From: an uncultured Saprospiraceae bacterium
GTDB taxonomy: Bacteria > Bacteroidota > Bacteroidia > Chitinophagales > Saprospiraceae
Assembly: GCA_938022935.1 (NCBI GenBank)
Contig: CALIHL010000014.1
Span: 1 to 50,839 of the forward strand
Direction: 5' to 3'
DNA: 50,839 nucleotides
In this document: positions 36,058 to 43,784 of the stretch, in pieces
Layout of the letters: every line of letters starts with the position of its first letter
How positions within the stretch are numbered: the first letter of the stretch is position 1
Translations under genes and position numbers: made by a program
The notes under the pieces: model-generated
Told to the model about the DNA's origin: nothing
Database searches by the model: none
The model's input: the letters and a program-made list of their open reading frames with translations, nothing else

Positions 36058-36433
36058 ACAAGTTATTTGTTAGTGAATAAGCGGAGAATTGCTTCAGCCG
36101 CGCTTAAAAGTATGGTTTTGGACTCTATCCAAAAAATCTTATTTCAAGATTTATTTAACACAGAGTACAGTTCCACTCTTTTTTGGTTGTAAAATGATGT
36201 ATACACGCAATGATAGTGATATTTCTTAACACTAAAATACACTTCATAAAATTTGCTTTCGTCCATAATTGGCTCATCAATATTTAATTCTACCAAAAGG
36301 CTAAATAAGCACTATTTATCCGTATCGCAGTTATAAATCTCGATGATATTTTCTGCCGTTTTCTAGTGAGAAATATCTTTTTACTCGAACAATCAATTAA
36401 TTCTCTAAATTCACCACAGCACAAACGTTGATC
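36058..36433. other. Divergent intergenic region upstream of the receptor and symporter genes
   Basis: 376 bp, AT-rich, with no credible coding frame. It holds a candidate minus-strand promoter with an inverted repeat over its -33 element (annotated separately). No clear plus-strand promoter is seen for the symporter. Confidence 0.6.
36105..36134 (-). promoter_or_regulatory. Candidate promoter and operator of the receptor gene
   Basis: On the minus strand TTTG (36130-36133) is followed after 17 nt by TACTTTTA (36105-36112), one mismatch from TAnnTTTG. A perfect 7-bp inverted repeat TTTTGGA-ctcta-TCCAAAA (36116-36134) covers the -33 element, so a repressor or activator could act here (inference). 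Confidence 0.4.
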
Positions 36434-38035
36434 ATGAATTTTACTACAATAGATTACGCTTTTTTCATCGGATACATTCTGCTTGTTGTGGTGTTTGGTG
36501 TCTGGATATCTAAAAAGAAAGGAGGCAATCAAACTTCTAAAGACTACTTCCTCGCTGGCAAATCCTTGCCTTGGTGGATCATAGGTGGTTCACTTATCGC
36601 TTCCAATATATCAGCAGAGCAGTTTATTGGCATGTCTGGTGACGGGTTTCGATTTGGTCTTGCTATAGCAACATATGAATTCATGGCAGCAGCTACCTTA
36701 CTCGTCGTTGCATGGCTTATGATTCCTGTATTTTTAAAAAAGAATATCTATACGATGCCACAGTTTGTAGAGCAGCGGTTCGACAGTAATGTCAAAACTG
36801 GGCTGGCTATATTCTGGTTGTTAATCATCGTCTTTGTCAATATTACTTCTGTGCTCTACTTAGGTGCACTTACATTACAGACTACACTTGGAGTTAACTT
36901 ATATATAGGAGTGATCGGTTTGGCTATATATTCTGCTACCTTCTCAATATTTGGAGGGTTAAAGACTGTGGTTTGGACTGACTTGATCCAAGTATTCTTT
37001 TTGATAGCTGGTGGTCTGGCTACGACTTACTTTGCCCTAGATGCTTATAGTGGTGGAGCGGGATTCACTACTGGTTTGTCACAATTGTATAATGACGTGG
37101 GGGATAGATTTAACATGGTGTTGTTCAAAGGAGAGTTGATGTATACTAATGACAATGGTCAGTCAGTTGACGCATGGGAGAAACTACCTGGCTTGAGTGT
37201 TCTATTTGGCGGTATGTGGATAGCCAATATATATTACTGGGGTACTAATCAGTACATCATCCAAAGGGCGCTGGCAGCAAAAAGCTTAAAAGATGCTCGT
37301 AATGGTATTGCATTTGCGGCAGCGATGAAGTTGATACTTCCTCTTATCGTTGTGATCCCTGGTATCGTAGCATATGCGATGAAGGTCAACTTAGATAAAG
37401 GAGATCAAGTATATTCTTTTGTTTTAAATGAATTTATCGGGACTGGCTTCAAAGGGATCTGCTTCGCGGCTGTTATAGCGGCGGTAGGATCGTCCATTAG
37501 CTCTATGGTCAATAGTGCTTCTACGATATTCACTTTGGATCTCTACAAAGAGTTTTCAAAACAAGAGAACTCTGAAAAGAAATTAGTTAGAGTAGGTAAA
37601 ATCACAGCCGCAGTCTGTTTACTCATTGGTGTTATTATTGCTCCTCAGTTTACAGCACTTGGTTCAGCATTTTCATTTATCCAAAAATATACGGGTTACT
37701 TTAGTCCAGGCATTTTAGTAATTATTCTATTTGGTATGTTCTGGAAGCGTACTTCGGCAAAGGCAGCTTTGTGGGTCGTCCTTTTATCTCTACCGTTGTC
37801 ATTCGGTATCGATGTGGCATTCTCAGAATCAGTGCTGCCGTTTATGAATAAGATGGGCGTGAGCTTTATCATCTTATCAATTGTAGCCATCGTTATCTCG
37901 ATGATGCAAAACAAAGGTGACGATGAGAAAGCGATCCACTTTGAGAAAGGACTTTTTGAAACTAATGGCATATTCAAAATAGCCTCGATGTTAATAGTAG
38001 GCGTGTTGATAGCCATATATACACTTATGTGGTAA
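36434..38035 (+). CDS. SSS-family sodium/solute symporter (SGLT-like)
   Basis: The ATG at 36434 (MNFTTIDYAF) is chosen over an in-frame TTG at 36428. The product has 533 residues and about 14 hydrophobic helices. SGLT-type motifs are clear: SNISAEQFIGMSGDGFRFGLA in helix 2, GGLKTVVWTDLIQ, YYWGTNQYIIQRALAAKSLKDAR, and GSSISSMVNSASTIFTLDLY, which carries the Ser/Thr residues of the second sodium site region. These resemble the sugar/inositol group (vSGLT-like) more than proline or pantothenate carriers. It probably imports a sugar or sugar-like solute with Na+. It is divergent from the giant receptor, and a glycosyltransferase starts 16 nt downstream. Confidence 0.93.
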   Translation: MNFTTIDYAFFIGYILLVVVFGVWISKKKGGNQTSKDYFLAGKSLPWWIIGGSLIASNISAEQFIGMSGDGFRFGLAIATYEFMAAATLLVVAWLMIPVFLKKNIYTMPQFVEQRFDSNVKTGLAIFWLLIIVFVNITSVLYLGALTLQTTLGVNLYIGVIGLAIYSATFSIFGGLKTVVWTDLIQVFFLIAGGLATTYFALDAYSGGAGFTTGLSQLYNDVGDRFNMVLFKGELMYTNDNGQSVDAWEKLPGLSVLFGGMWIANIYYWGTNQYIIQRALAAKSLKDARNGIAFAAAMKLILPLIVVIPGIVAYAMKVNLDKGDQVYSFVLNEFIGTGFKGICFAAVIAAVGSSISSMVNSASTIFTLDLYKEFSKQENSEKKLVRVGKITAAVCLLIGVIIAPQFTALGSAFSFIQKYTGYFSPGILVIILFGMFWKRTSAKAALWVVLLSLPLSFGIDVAFSESVLPFMNKMGVSFIILSIVAIVISMMQNKGDDEKAIHFEKGLFETNGIFKIASMLIVGVLIAIYTLMW

Positions 38036-38051
38036 TTATAAACCAAGACAT

Positions 38052-38945
38052 ATGACACGCGTCCTTGATATTGTCATTTGTACATATCAGCGTGAGGAGT
38101 TGCTCTTGGATTGTGTACATGCGCTTAGTCAACAGTCTATCAATCCTATCGATTGGGGTATCATACTTGTCAACAATGCTCCAGCTGAGCTAAGCGAGAG
38201 GGCACTTGAGTTAGTCTCTCAATTAGATTATCTCACTGTCTTAAATGAAACAAAAGCAGGCCTTAGTAACGCCCGCAATACTGGCATACGCAAGAGCTCG
38301 GCAGCATGGCTGGCGTTCTTAGATGATGACGCCAAAGCACCAGCCACATACATAGAAAGTATCTTTCAAATTATAAAGCAAGAAGCATGGGATTGCTTCG
38401 GTGGGCACATCCAATCTTGGTGGAGGTATGGGCAACCGCGTTGGCTTGCGGGCAACTTTGGATCCAAACCCATACTGAGTAAAAAAAGAATAGTGCTTAC
38501 GGATCAACATAACTGGGGCAGCAATATTATAATTAGAAAATCAGCTTTGGTGTCTGTTGGAAACTTTCCAGCTACCATTGGCATGAAAGGCAACAAACTA
38601 GGATATGCTGCTGAGAATATTGTACAAGACAATCTACGCAAGCAAGGCTACACAGTTGGATATGATCCTAATCTATCTGTCGATCATGTTGTTATGGAAC
38701 AGAAGTTAAAGATAGGCTGGCACCTAAAATCTGCCTATGCTACAGGTCGGGATGGAAAAACAGTCTATCCAGCGCAATATGGTTTAGCAGGATTCTTACT
38801 CTCTATCAAGAATTGTGTCTCTCGGCCGATCAAGTCCATCTTTTTTCTAATCTCACGCAAAGAATTTTACTGGGAGAATGCCATATTAGAATCAGCGAAA
38901 CCTGCTTATCTGTTAGTAGGGAAAATTAAATCTCTTTTTAAATAA
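38052..38945 (+). CDS. Family 2 glycosyltransferase
   Basis: 297 residues. The N-terminal GT-A fold shows LDIVICTYQREELLLDCV, the acceptor-proximal TKAGLSNARNTGIR and the metal-binding Asp motif LAFLDDDAKAP (DDD at about residues 94-96). Later motifs include GGHIQSWW and NWGSNIIIRKSAL. No signal or membrane helix is obvious apart from a hydrophobic patch near the C-terminus (about 255-265). It transfers a sugar from a nucleotide donor; the acceptor is unknown. It follows the symporter by 16 nt and is likely co-transcribed. It overlaps the enoyl-CoA hydratase gene tail to tail by 8 nt. Confidence 0.92.
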   Translation: MTRVLDIVICTYQREELLLDCVHALSQQSINPIDWGIILVNNAPAELSERALELVSQLDYLTVLNETKAGLSNARNTGIRKSSAAWLAFLDDDAKAPATYIESIFQIIKQEAWDCFGGHIQSWWRYGQPRWLAGNFGSKPILSKKRIVLTDQHNWGSNIIIRKSALVSVGNFPATIGMKGNKLGYAAENIVQDNLRKQGYTVGYDPNLSVDHVVMEQKLKIGWHLKSAYATGRDGKTVYPAQYGLAGFLLSIKNCVSRPIKSIFFLISRKEFYWENAILESAKPAYLLVGKIKSLFK

Positions 38946-39729
38946 ATTTTGGTTTCCTTTTTTCAGAAAATGCTTTCACACCTTCCTTTCCATTTGGTGT
39001 ATTGAGTCTTTCAGAAATTGCCTGGCCTTCGAGCTCCATTTGATCTTCTAAAGAATTAGAATAAGTAGAATGCATGAGCTTTTTAATCTCGCCATATGCA
39101 TCTGTTGGCCCTTGGGCTAATTTGCTAGCAAGGGACATGACTGTCGGCATAAGTTGATCATCAGGTACAACTTGATTAACCATGTGCCAATCGAGTGCTT
39201 CCATCGCAGAAAGCTTGCGATTAGTAAGTATGAGCTCCATGGTCTTTCTAACCCCAATGATCCTTGGTAAAAAGTATGTCGAGCTACCATCAGGTGTCAA
39301 TCCTGCAGCAGTATATGCCATCGTGAAAGAAGCAGACTCACCAGCGATAACTATATCTCCTATCATAGCCAGACTAAAACCTCCTCCAGCCGCCATGCCA
39401 TTGACTCCCACAATCACAGGCTTACTCATCCTTGCGAAACTTGAAATCGCTTCATGTATATTGTCAGCCATTTCTTTTAAAATAACTGAGGCGTCGTCAC
39501 CCCCTGCAGCCATAGCCTTTACATCTCCACCAGCGCTAAAGAAAGCTCCAGAGCCAGTCAAGATCACTGCTCTAACGTTATCATCTTCAGCACACTTCTT
39601 TGCAACTACAACCAGTTCTTTCATCATGGTGATATTCATACCATTTACCTTGGGTCTGTCAAGCGTAATGATCGCTATGCTATCTGCAATCGTCAAGTGA
39701 AGTGTAGCGTACTCAGATGTTGTTGTCAT
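38938..39729 (-). CDS. Enoyl-CoA hydratase/isomerase family protein
   Basis: 263 residues with the crotonase fold. The first oxyanion-hole segment is FFSAGGDVKAMA and the second is GMAAGGGFSLAMIGDIVIA. The active-site loop reads GLTPDGSSTYFLPRIIG, where an Asp replaces the paired glutamates of true hydratases. This is the PaaG-like pattern seen in isomerases, so it may shift a double bond rather than add water (inference). It is the sole minus-strand gene between the glycosyltransferase and the divergent MDR oxidoreductase. It probably acts in CoA-ester breakdown with the genes from 40 kb onward. Confidence 0.9.
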   Translation of the reverse strand: MTTTSEYATLHLTIADSIAIITLDRPKVNGMNITMMKELVVVAKKCAEDDNVRAVILTGSGAFFSAGGDVKAMAAGGDDASVILKEMADNIHEAISSFARMSKPVIVGVNGMAAGGGFSLAMIGDIVIAGESASFTMAYTAAGLTPDGSSTYFLPRIIGVRKTMELILTNRKLSAMEALDWHMVNQVVPDDQLMPTVMSLASKLAQGPTDAYGEIKKLMHSTYSNSLEDQMELEGQAISERLNTPNGKEGVKAFSEKRKPKFI

Positions 39730-39783
39730 AATTCTAAAATTAAAAGGCGCAAATAATAATACGTTATGAAATTCCTTAGATCG

Positions 39784-39815
39784 CTATCTTGAGGATATAA
39801 TCACAATCAAGATAG
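39784..39815. promoter_or_regulatory. 9-bp inverted repeat abutting the MDR oxidoreductase start
   Basis: CTATCTTGA (39784-39792) and TCAAGATAG (39807-39815) are exact reverse complements separated by 14 nt; the right arm touches the ATG at 39816. It could be an operator in this divergent region, or an RNA hairpin limiting translation. Confidence 0.45.
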
Positions 39816-40820
39816 ATGAAAGTAGTAGTAGTATCTCAACCTGGAGGCCTTAATAATTTGCACATCGTAGAGCGACCAGATCCAACTCCAAGTGATCATG
39901 AAGTATTGGTCAGATGGCACGCTACGTCATTAAACTTTCATGATTACTTAGTAGGTGTTGGAGCAATCCCTGTTTTAGATGGTCGAATCCCTATGTCCGA
40001 TGGCGCTGGAGAAGTTATATCTGTAGGCAAAGAGGTCAATGATTGGAAAGAAGGGGATAAAGTCATGTCTATGTTTTTTCCTGGTTGGGTAGAAGGTGAA
40101 CCAGCATTCAAGAAGATCGTAGGTGTCAGTGGTGAAACCATAGATGGTTATATAGTAGAGATGTCCTGCGTGCCTGCGTCTGGCATCACTCGTATGCCGG
40201 CAGGTTATACTTATGCTGAAGCAGCTACACTTCCATGTGCAGGACTTACTGCATGGAATGGATTGATGCATAGCGGAGGACTCATGTCTGGACAGAAAGT
40301 TTTGATAGAAGGTACAGGAGGTATGTCACTCTTAGGGTTACAATTTGCAAAAGCAGCAGGTGCTAAAATATATGCGACTACATCTTCGCCAGCAAAAGCG
40401 GAACGATTGATGTCCTTAGGCTGTGAAGCTGTTGTTAATTATAAAGAAGATGAGCGTTGGGGCAAAACGATATTTAGAAAATCTGGAGGCGGTGTGGACT
40501 TAACGCTTGATGTTGGTGGAGGATCTACAATGGGACAATCAATCGAAGCTTCTAAAATAGGCGGTACCATCATATCTATAGGTATACTCGGCAACGGACG
40601 TAAAGGATCAATCACCTTCCCTAAATTATTTTTCAAGTTTATAAATATGAAAGGCATCGCTGTCGGTAGTCGAGTGATGCAGGAAGCCATGATCGAAGCG
40701 ATTGAAACAAGTCAGATCAAACCTGACATAGACAAAAGCTTTTCTTTTGATCAACTCACAGATGCTTTTAGATATCAAGAAAGTGGTCAACACTTTGGCA
40801 AGATTGTGTTGGAGTGGTAG
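39816..40820 (+). CDS. Medium-chain (MDR) NAD(P)-dependent oxidoreductase, zinc-type alcohol dehydrogenase-like
   Basis: 334 residues. There is an N-terminal GroES-like domain (HEVLVRWHATSLNFHDYLVG, SDGAGEVISVGKEV) and a Rossmann domain with GTGGMSLLGLQFAKAAGA and the LDVGGGSTMGQS stretch. The CAGLTAWNGL motif is typical of quinone-oxidoreductase-like MDR enzymes. The structural zinc cysteines of classical alcohol dehydrogenases are absent. It may oxidise an alcohol or reduce an activated alkene as part of the nearby catabolic set. It is divergent from the enoyl-CoA hydratase with an inverted repeat between them. Confidence 0.9.
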   Translation: MKVVVVSQPGGLNNLHIVERPDPTPSDHEVLVRWHATSLNFHDYLVGVGAIPVLDGRIPMSDGAGEVISVGKEVNDWKEGDKVMSMFFPGWVEGEPAFKKIVGVSGETIDGYIVEMSCVPASGITRMPAGYTYAEAATLPCAGLTAWNGLMHSGGLMSGQKVLIEGTGGMSLLGLQFAKAAGAKIYATTSSPAKAERLMSLGCEAVVNYKEDERWGKTIFRKSGGGVDLTLDVGGGSTMGQSIEASKIGGTIISIGILGNGRKGSITFPKLFFKFINMKGIAVGSRVMQEAMIEAIETSQIKPDIDKSFSFDQLTDAFRYQESGQHFGKIVLEW

Positions 40821-40905
40821 AAACCATTACATGTCTGTTGCCATATTTATAATTAGAAAAATGCTCTAGCAAAGTTTTTGGAAACAACTTATAAATAAGT
40901 CGATA

Positions 40906-41778
40906 CTACTTATTGTAGCTAACCCGTTTGATATTTAACCATTCCCTTGTCTCTGCAATAGTCGCTGGTTCTCGCCCAAGCGTTCTTGCAAGACTGGTTG
41001 CTTGTTCGACTAATGCTCCGTTTGACGTAGCCATTTCACCATTTGGCAAATAGAAATTATCTTCTAAGCCTACTCGAATATTGCCTCCTAAGATGATAGA
41101 CTGTGCAGTCAACTTCCATTGCATACGACTGATCACAATACTCTGCCAAAATGCACCTTCAGGGACTTGCTTACTTTGATGAATCAAATTTTCAGCTGTT
41201 GCAGGGATGCCTCCAAGTACGCCCATCACTAAACTATAACATGCATTCTCAGGCACCAAACCCATCTCTCGAAGTGGTTCTGCATTTCTAATATGCCCTG
41301 TATCAAAACATTCCATTTCTGGACAAACATTATTATCATTCATGACAGTAACGATCTTGGACATCGTTTCGAACGAATTTTCAAATACAGCATTCCAAAG
41401 AAATTGCTTTTTTCTTTTTGAAAAGATAGCATAATTCATACTACCCATATTAAAGGCTGCCATCTCGGGTTTAGTTTTGGGAAGATGCGCTGTCCTCTCT
41501 TCAACTGAAAGACCAATCGCACCTGTTGAATAATTGATAACTACTTCTGGACAGCGCTTTCTTACTTCTTTAGAAATCTCTTCAAAAACTTCGGTGCGCC
41601 AACTCGGTACTCCATTATCTTCTCTTGCATGAATGTGTACAATTGATGCTCCTGCATCTACTGCTCGTCTTGCTTCCTCTCCTAATTCCTCAGGAGTGTA
41701 GGGGATAGATGGGCAATGAGAGCGATTGGTGGCTGCGCCGGTTAGAGCTGCTGAGATTATGATTTTATTTTTATCCAC
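40906..41778 (-). CDS. BKACE-family beta-keto acid cleavage enzyme (DUF849)
   Basis: 290 residues. The start KIIISAALTGAATNRSHCPS and PYTPEELGEEA, the zinc-binding VHIHARED (His48, His50) and the IILGGNIRVGLEDNFYL motif, with the catalytic Arg and Glu, match 3-keto-5-aminohexanoate cleavage enzymes. These TIM-barrel zinc enzymes condense a beta-keto acid with acetyl-CoA, yielding acetoacetate and a shorter acyl-CoA; the family accepts many beta-keto acids. No lysine-fermentation genes are nearby, so this is not a classical Kce. It is the last gene of the carboxylase/TetR operon and is separated from the others by the four-helix-bundle gene. Confidence 0.93.
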   Translation of the reverse strand: MDKNKIIISAALTGAATNRSHCPSIPYTPEELGEEARRAVDAGASIVHIHAREDNGVPSWRTEVFEEISKEVRKRCPEVVINYSTGAIGLSVEERTAHLPKTKPEMAAFNMGSMNYAIFSKRKKQFLWNAVFENSFETMSKIVTVMNDNNVCPEMECFDTGHIRNAEPLREMGLVPENACYSLVMGVLGGIPATAENLIHQSKQVPEGAFWQSIVISRMQWKLTAQSIILGGNIRVGLEDNFYLPNGEMATSNGALVEQATSLARTLGREPATIAETREWLNIKRVSYNK

Positions 41779-41783
41779 TTGAG

Positions 41784-41819
41784 TAAGTTTAAGTATAAGG
41801 TTAAGGCTAAGTTTAAGTT
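41784..41819. repeat. Hexanucleotide TAAGNN tandem repeat, six units
   Basis: Six consecutive units of TAAG plus two variable bases (TT, TA, GT, GC, TT, TT). It lies just downstream of the four-helix-bundle gene. The same decamer TAAGTTTAAG occurs at 42191-42200 on the other side of that gene and at 45758-45767. Confidence 0.75.
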
Positions 41820-41829
41820 GTAGTCAGAG

Positions 41830-42186
41830 TTATTTTAGGGTTTGTTGTTTGTTCTTGATTATGGTGGTGCAGATTTTTATAAGTTCTACACATTCGTTTT
41901 GTAATTCTTGTCTTGACTCTTCTCCGTAATTAATATGTTTCATTATTTTTAGATTAACTTCTGTTTCTCTTAATTCTTTAAGGCAAATACTCGCCTTGTA
42001 GATATAATATTTTGTTGTTATGGTTCCTTGTGTTTCTCCAAAATTCAAAGCAGTGCTGGTGGCTGATCTTATTATTTGTTTTGATAAAACGTCTCCAGGA
42101 ATGTCATTTGGGATTTTGTTTGTCAACAAAATGATGTTACCTACAAAAGCAATCAGTCTGTCTAAATAGTCATATTTCTTTTCCAC
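41830..42186 (-). CDS. Four-helix-bundle protein (23S rRNA intervening-sequence/Avd-like family)
   Basis: 118 residues with the family's typical size and pattern: an N-terminal helix with LDRLIAFVGNIILLTNKIP, the central SKQIIRSATSTALNFGETQG motif, ICLKELRETEVNLKIM and a Lys-rich end. Relatives are encoded inside intervening sequences of some 23S rRNA genes and, as Avd, in diversity-generating retroelements. In Bacteroidota many stand alone and their function is unknown. Here it is inserted between an enoyl-CoA hydratase and BKACE gene, flanked by TAAGNN repeats, with no rRNA, reverse transcriptase or recombinase nearby. It seems unrelated to the metabolism of its neighbours and may be a passenger of a mobile unit. 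Confidence 0.88.
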   Translation of the reverse strand: MEKKYDYLDRLIAFVGNIILLTNKIPNDIPGDVLSKQIIRSATSTALNFGETQGTITTKYYIYKASICLKELRETEVNLKIMKHINYGEESRQELQNECVELIKICTTIIKNKQQTLK

Positions 42187-42190
42187 CTGG

Positions 42191-42202
42191 TAAGTTTAAG
42201 AA
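42191..42202. repeat. Short TAAGNN repeat on the upstream side of the four-helix-bundle gene
   Basis: Two units (TAAGTT TAAGAA), 407 bp from the identical decamer at 41784. Together they bracket the four-helix-bundle gene as direct repeats. Confidence 0.6.
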
Positions 42203-42253
42203 TATGATGAAGTATAAAAAGAGTTCGGTGTAGTCATAAATTAAAACTTATAC

Positions 42254-43072
42254 TTAATTACCTGTCCAAACAGGTTTTCTTTTTTCTCTAAATGCTTTCA
42301 ATCCTTCTTGGCCATCTTTTGAGGCAACGGTATTCATCAACATGTCTTTTAGATACTTATGGGTTTCTCCTTTCGGTAAGATCTGATCATATGCTGCTAA
42401 ACCATTGCGGATGGCTGTCGGACTATTTTGTTTCAATTCATTTATAATGTTCTCTACTGTCGAATCAACGTTTTCTGCAGCTACCATTTCAGTAACCAGT
42501 CCATAACGTTCTGCTTCTTCTACTGGTAAGTTATATCCTCTGATACACCAGTCTACTACCTTGCGTTCGGGCATGACTTGAAATAAGGCTGCCATGACTT
42601 GAAAGGGATATAGACCTCGCTTTACCTCTGGCAAGCCAAACTTGACATCATCCTGAGCAACGACAATCGTTGCTCCTGCTAAGAAGAAGAACCCTCCTGC
42701 ATATACATCGCCTGTAATTTTGGCAATCGTAGGTTTGTGTACTTTATTAAATAAATCACCCATCAAAATTTCTCCTTCTGGTTCAGGAACCGTAGAGTCG
42801 TGTGGCGCTGCAAAACCAGCCATAGCCTTGAGGTCAGCACCTGCACAAAAAACATTGCCTTTTGCCTGGATGACCACCATCCAAATATCTTTATTAGAAT
42901 GTGCGTATTGCATTGCAAAGGCAATCTCATTCACCATTTGCGGATGAAGCGCATTTTTCTTCTTCTCTCGATCAAGGGTAATGGTCAATACATGATCTGA
43001 CTCTTCCAACAGTATAAATGCATAAGTCTGTTGATGAGGGTCGAGTGATTCAAAGTTTTTAAATAATTTCAT
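42254..43072 (-). CDS. Enoyl-CoA hydratase family protein
   Basis: 272 residues, crotonase fold. The motifs are VFCAGADLKAMAG and GDVYAGGFFFLAGATIVVA for the oxyanion hole, and FGLPEVKRGLYPFQVMAALFQ for the active-site loop, which keeps one glutamate but not the second of classical hydratases. This pattern resembles hydratases that work after biotin carboxylases (3-methylglutaconyl-CoA or isohexenylglutaconyl-CoA hydratase, LiuC/AtuE). That fits its place 19 nt downstream of the TetR gene in the carboxylase operon, but the assignment is inference. Confidence 0.88.
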   Translation of the reverse strand: MKLFKNFESLDPHQQTYAFILLEESDHVLTITLDREKKKNALHPQMVNEIAFAMQYAHSNKDIWMVVIQAKGNVFCAGADLKAMAGFAAPHDSTVPEPEGEILMGDLFNKVHKPTIAKITGDVYAGGFFFLAGATIVVAQDDVKFGLPEVKRGLYPFQVMAALFQVMPERKVVDWCIRGYNLPVEEAERYGLVTEMVAAENVDSTVENIINELKQNSPTAIRNGLAAYDQILPKGETHKYLKDMLMNTVASKDGQEGLKAFREKRKPVWTGN

Positions 43073-43091
43073 TTATATCTGATTGTTCAAA

Positions 43092-43763
43092 TTAAAAATT
43101 AATATACGCCCCAATATCAGCGTTAAAAGACTTTCCCAGTTTTTTGAGATAAGCATCACCAAAGAACTTCCTAAAAGCTTTCAATCCTTTCTCTGTTAAG
43201 TAAGGCACTAAAAGACTCCAGAGCCTCAGTTCTCCTTCTTCATCTGTTTTTTTTGATTTATCTCCACTGATCTTTTGCACATTAATCCAGTAAAATGAGA
43301 TCATCCAAAAGTTAAACGCAAGATTATGATAAATACCTTCAAATGGTTCAGGGTGCATATTTTTAGCGGAGATGGCGAAGGCGATGGTCGCTTTCATTTC
43401 TCTAATATTTTGATTCATCGTCTCCCGATATTTCTTTCGAATGGCTGGGTGATTAATCACATGGTTATCTAAAAAGATGAATGCATATTCTTTTTGGAAT
43501 CGATAAAACAATTGCACTTCGTTGTGCATATTCTCAAAAGAAGGAAGCATTCTCCTTTTTTGTTTCTCTACATCAAGTTTTGCCCAAAACTCATCAGAAA
43601 TAGCTTTCAACAAAATATCCTTATCCTTAAAATGATAAGTCAAGTTGCCTCTTGTCATTTTCAATTCTCCCGCAATCTCAAATAGCGTAACAGAAGCAAA
43701 GCCGTTTTTATTAAACAGCATCACCGCTTTATTCATAATTTTTTGTCGAGTAGAAACTTTCAT
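43092..43763 (-). CDS. TetR-family transcriptional regulator
   Basis: 223 residues. The N-terminal helix-turn-helix spans about residues 9-55 (GFASVTLFEIAGELKMTRGNLTYHFKDKD, a standard TetR pattern). The C-terminal ligand-binding domain is rich in aromatic residues and has no specific family I can name. It lies inside the carboxylase operon (21 nt after the alpha subunit, 19 nt before the hydratase), so it probably controls its own operon in response to an acyl-CoA or substrate acid. The palindrome at 47519-47538, upstream of the first operon gene, is a candidate operator. Confidence 0.9.
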   Translation of the reverse strand: MKVSTRQKIMNKAVMLFNKNGFASVTLFEIAGELKMTRGNLTYHFKDKDILLKAISDEFWAKLDVEKQKRRMLPSFENMHNEVQLFYRFQKEYAFIFLDNHVINHPAIRKKYRETMNQNIREMKATIAFAISAKNMHPEPFEGIYHNLAFNFWMISFYWINVQKISGDKSKKTDEEGELRLWSLLVPYLTEKGLKAFRKFFGDAYLKKLGKSFNADIGAYINF

Positions 43764-43784
43764 TTGTACGAAATTATCTTTCTG

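Noticed and set aside
40894..40914. Hairpin AATAAGT/ACTTATT as terminator of the BKACE operon
   Set aside because: A 7-bp AT-rich stem that includes the stop codon, with no U-tract; too weak.
41784..41819. CRISPR-like repeat
   Set aside because: Units are 6 bp with no spacers and no cas genes are nearby.
41830..42186. Diversity-generating retroelement (Avd-like gene)
   Set aside because: No reverse transcriptase and no template/variable repeat pair could be seen near the four-helix-bundle gene.
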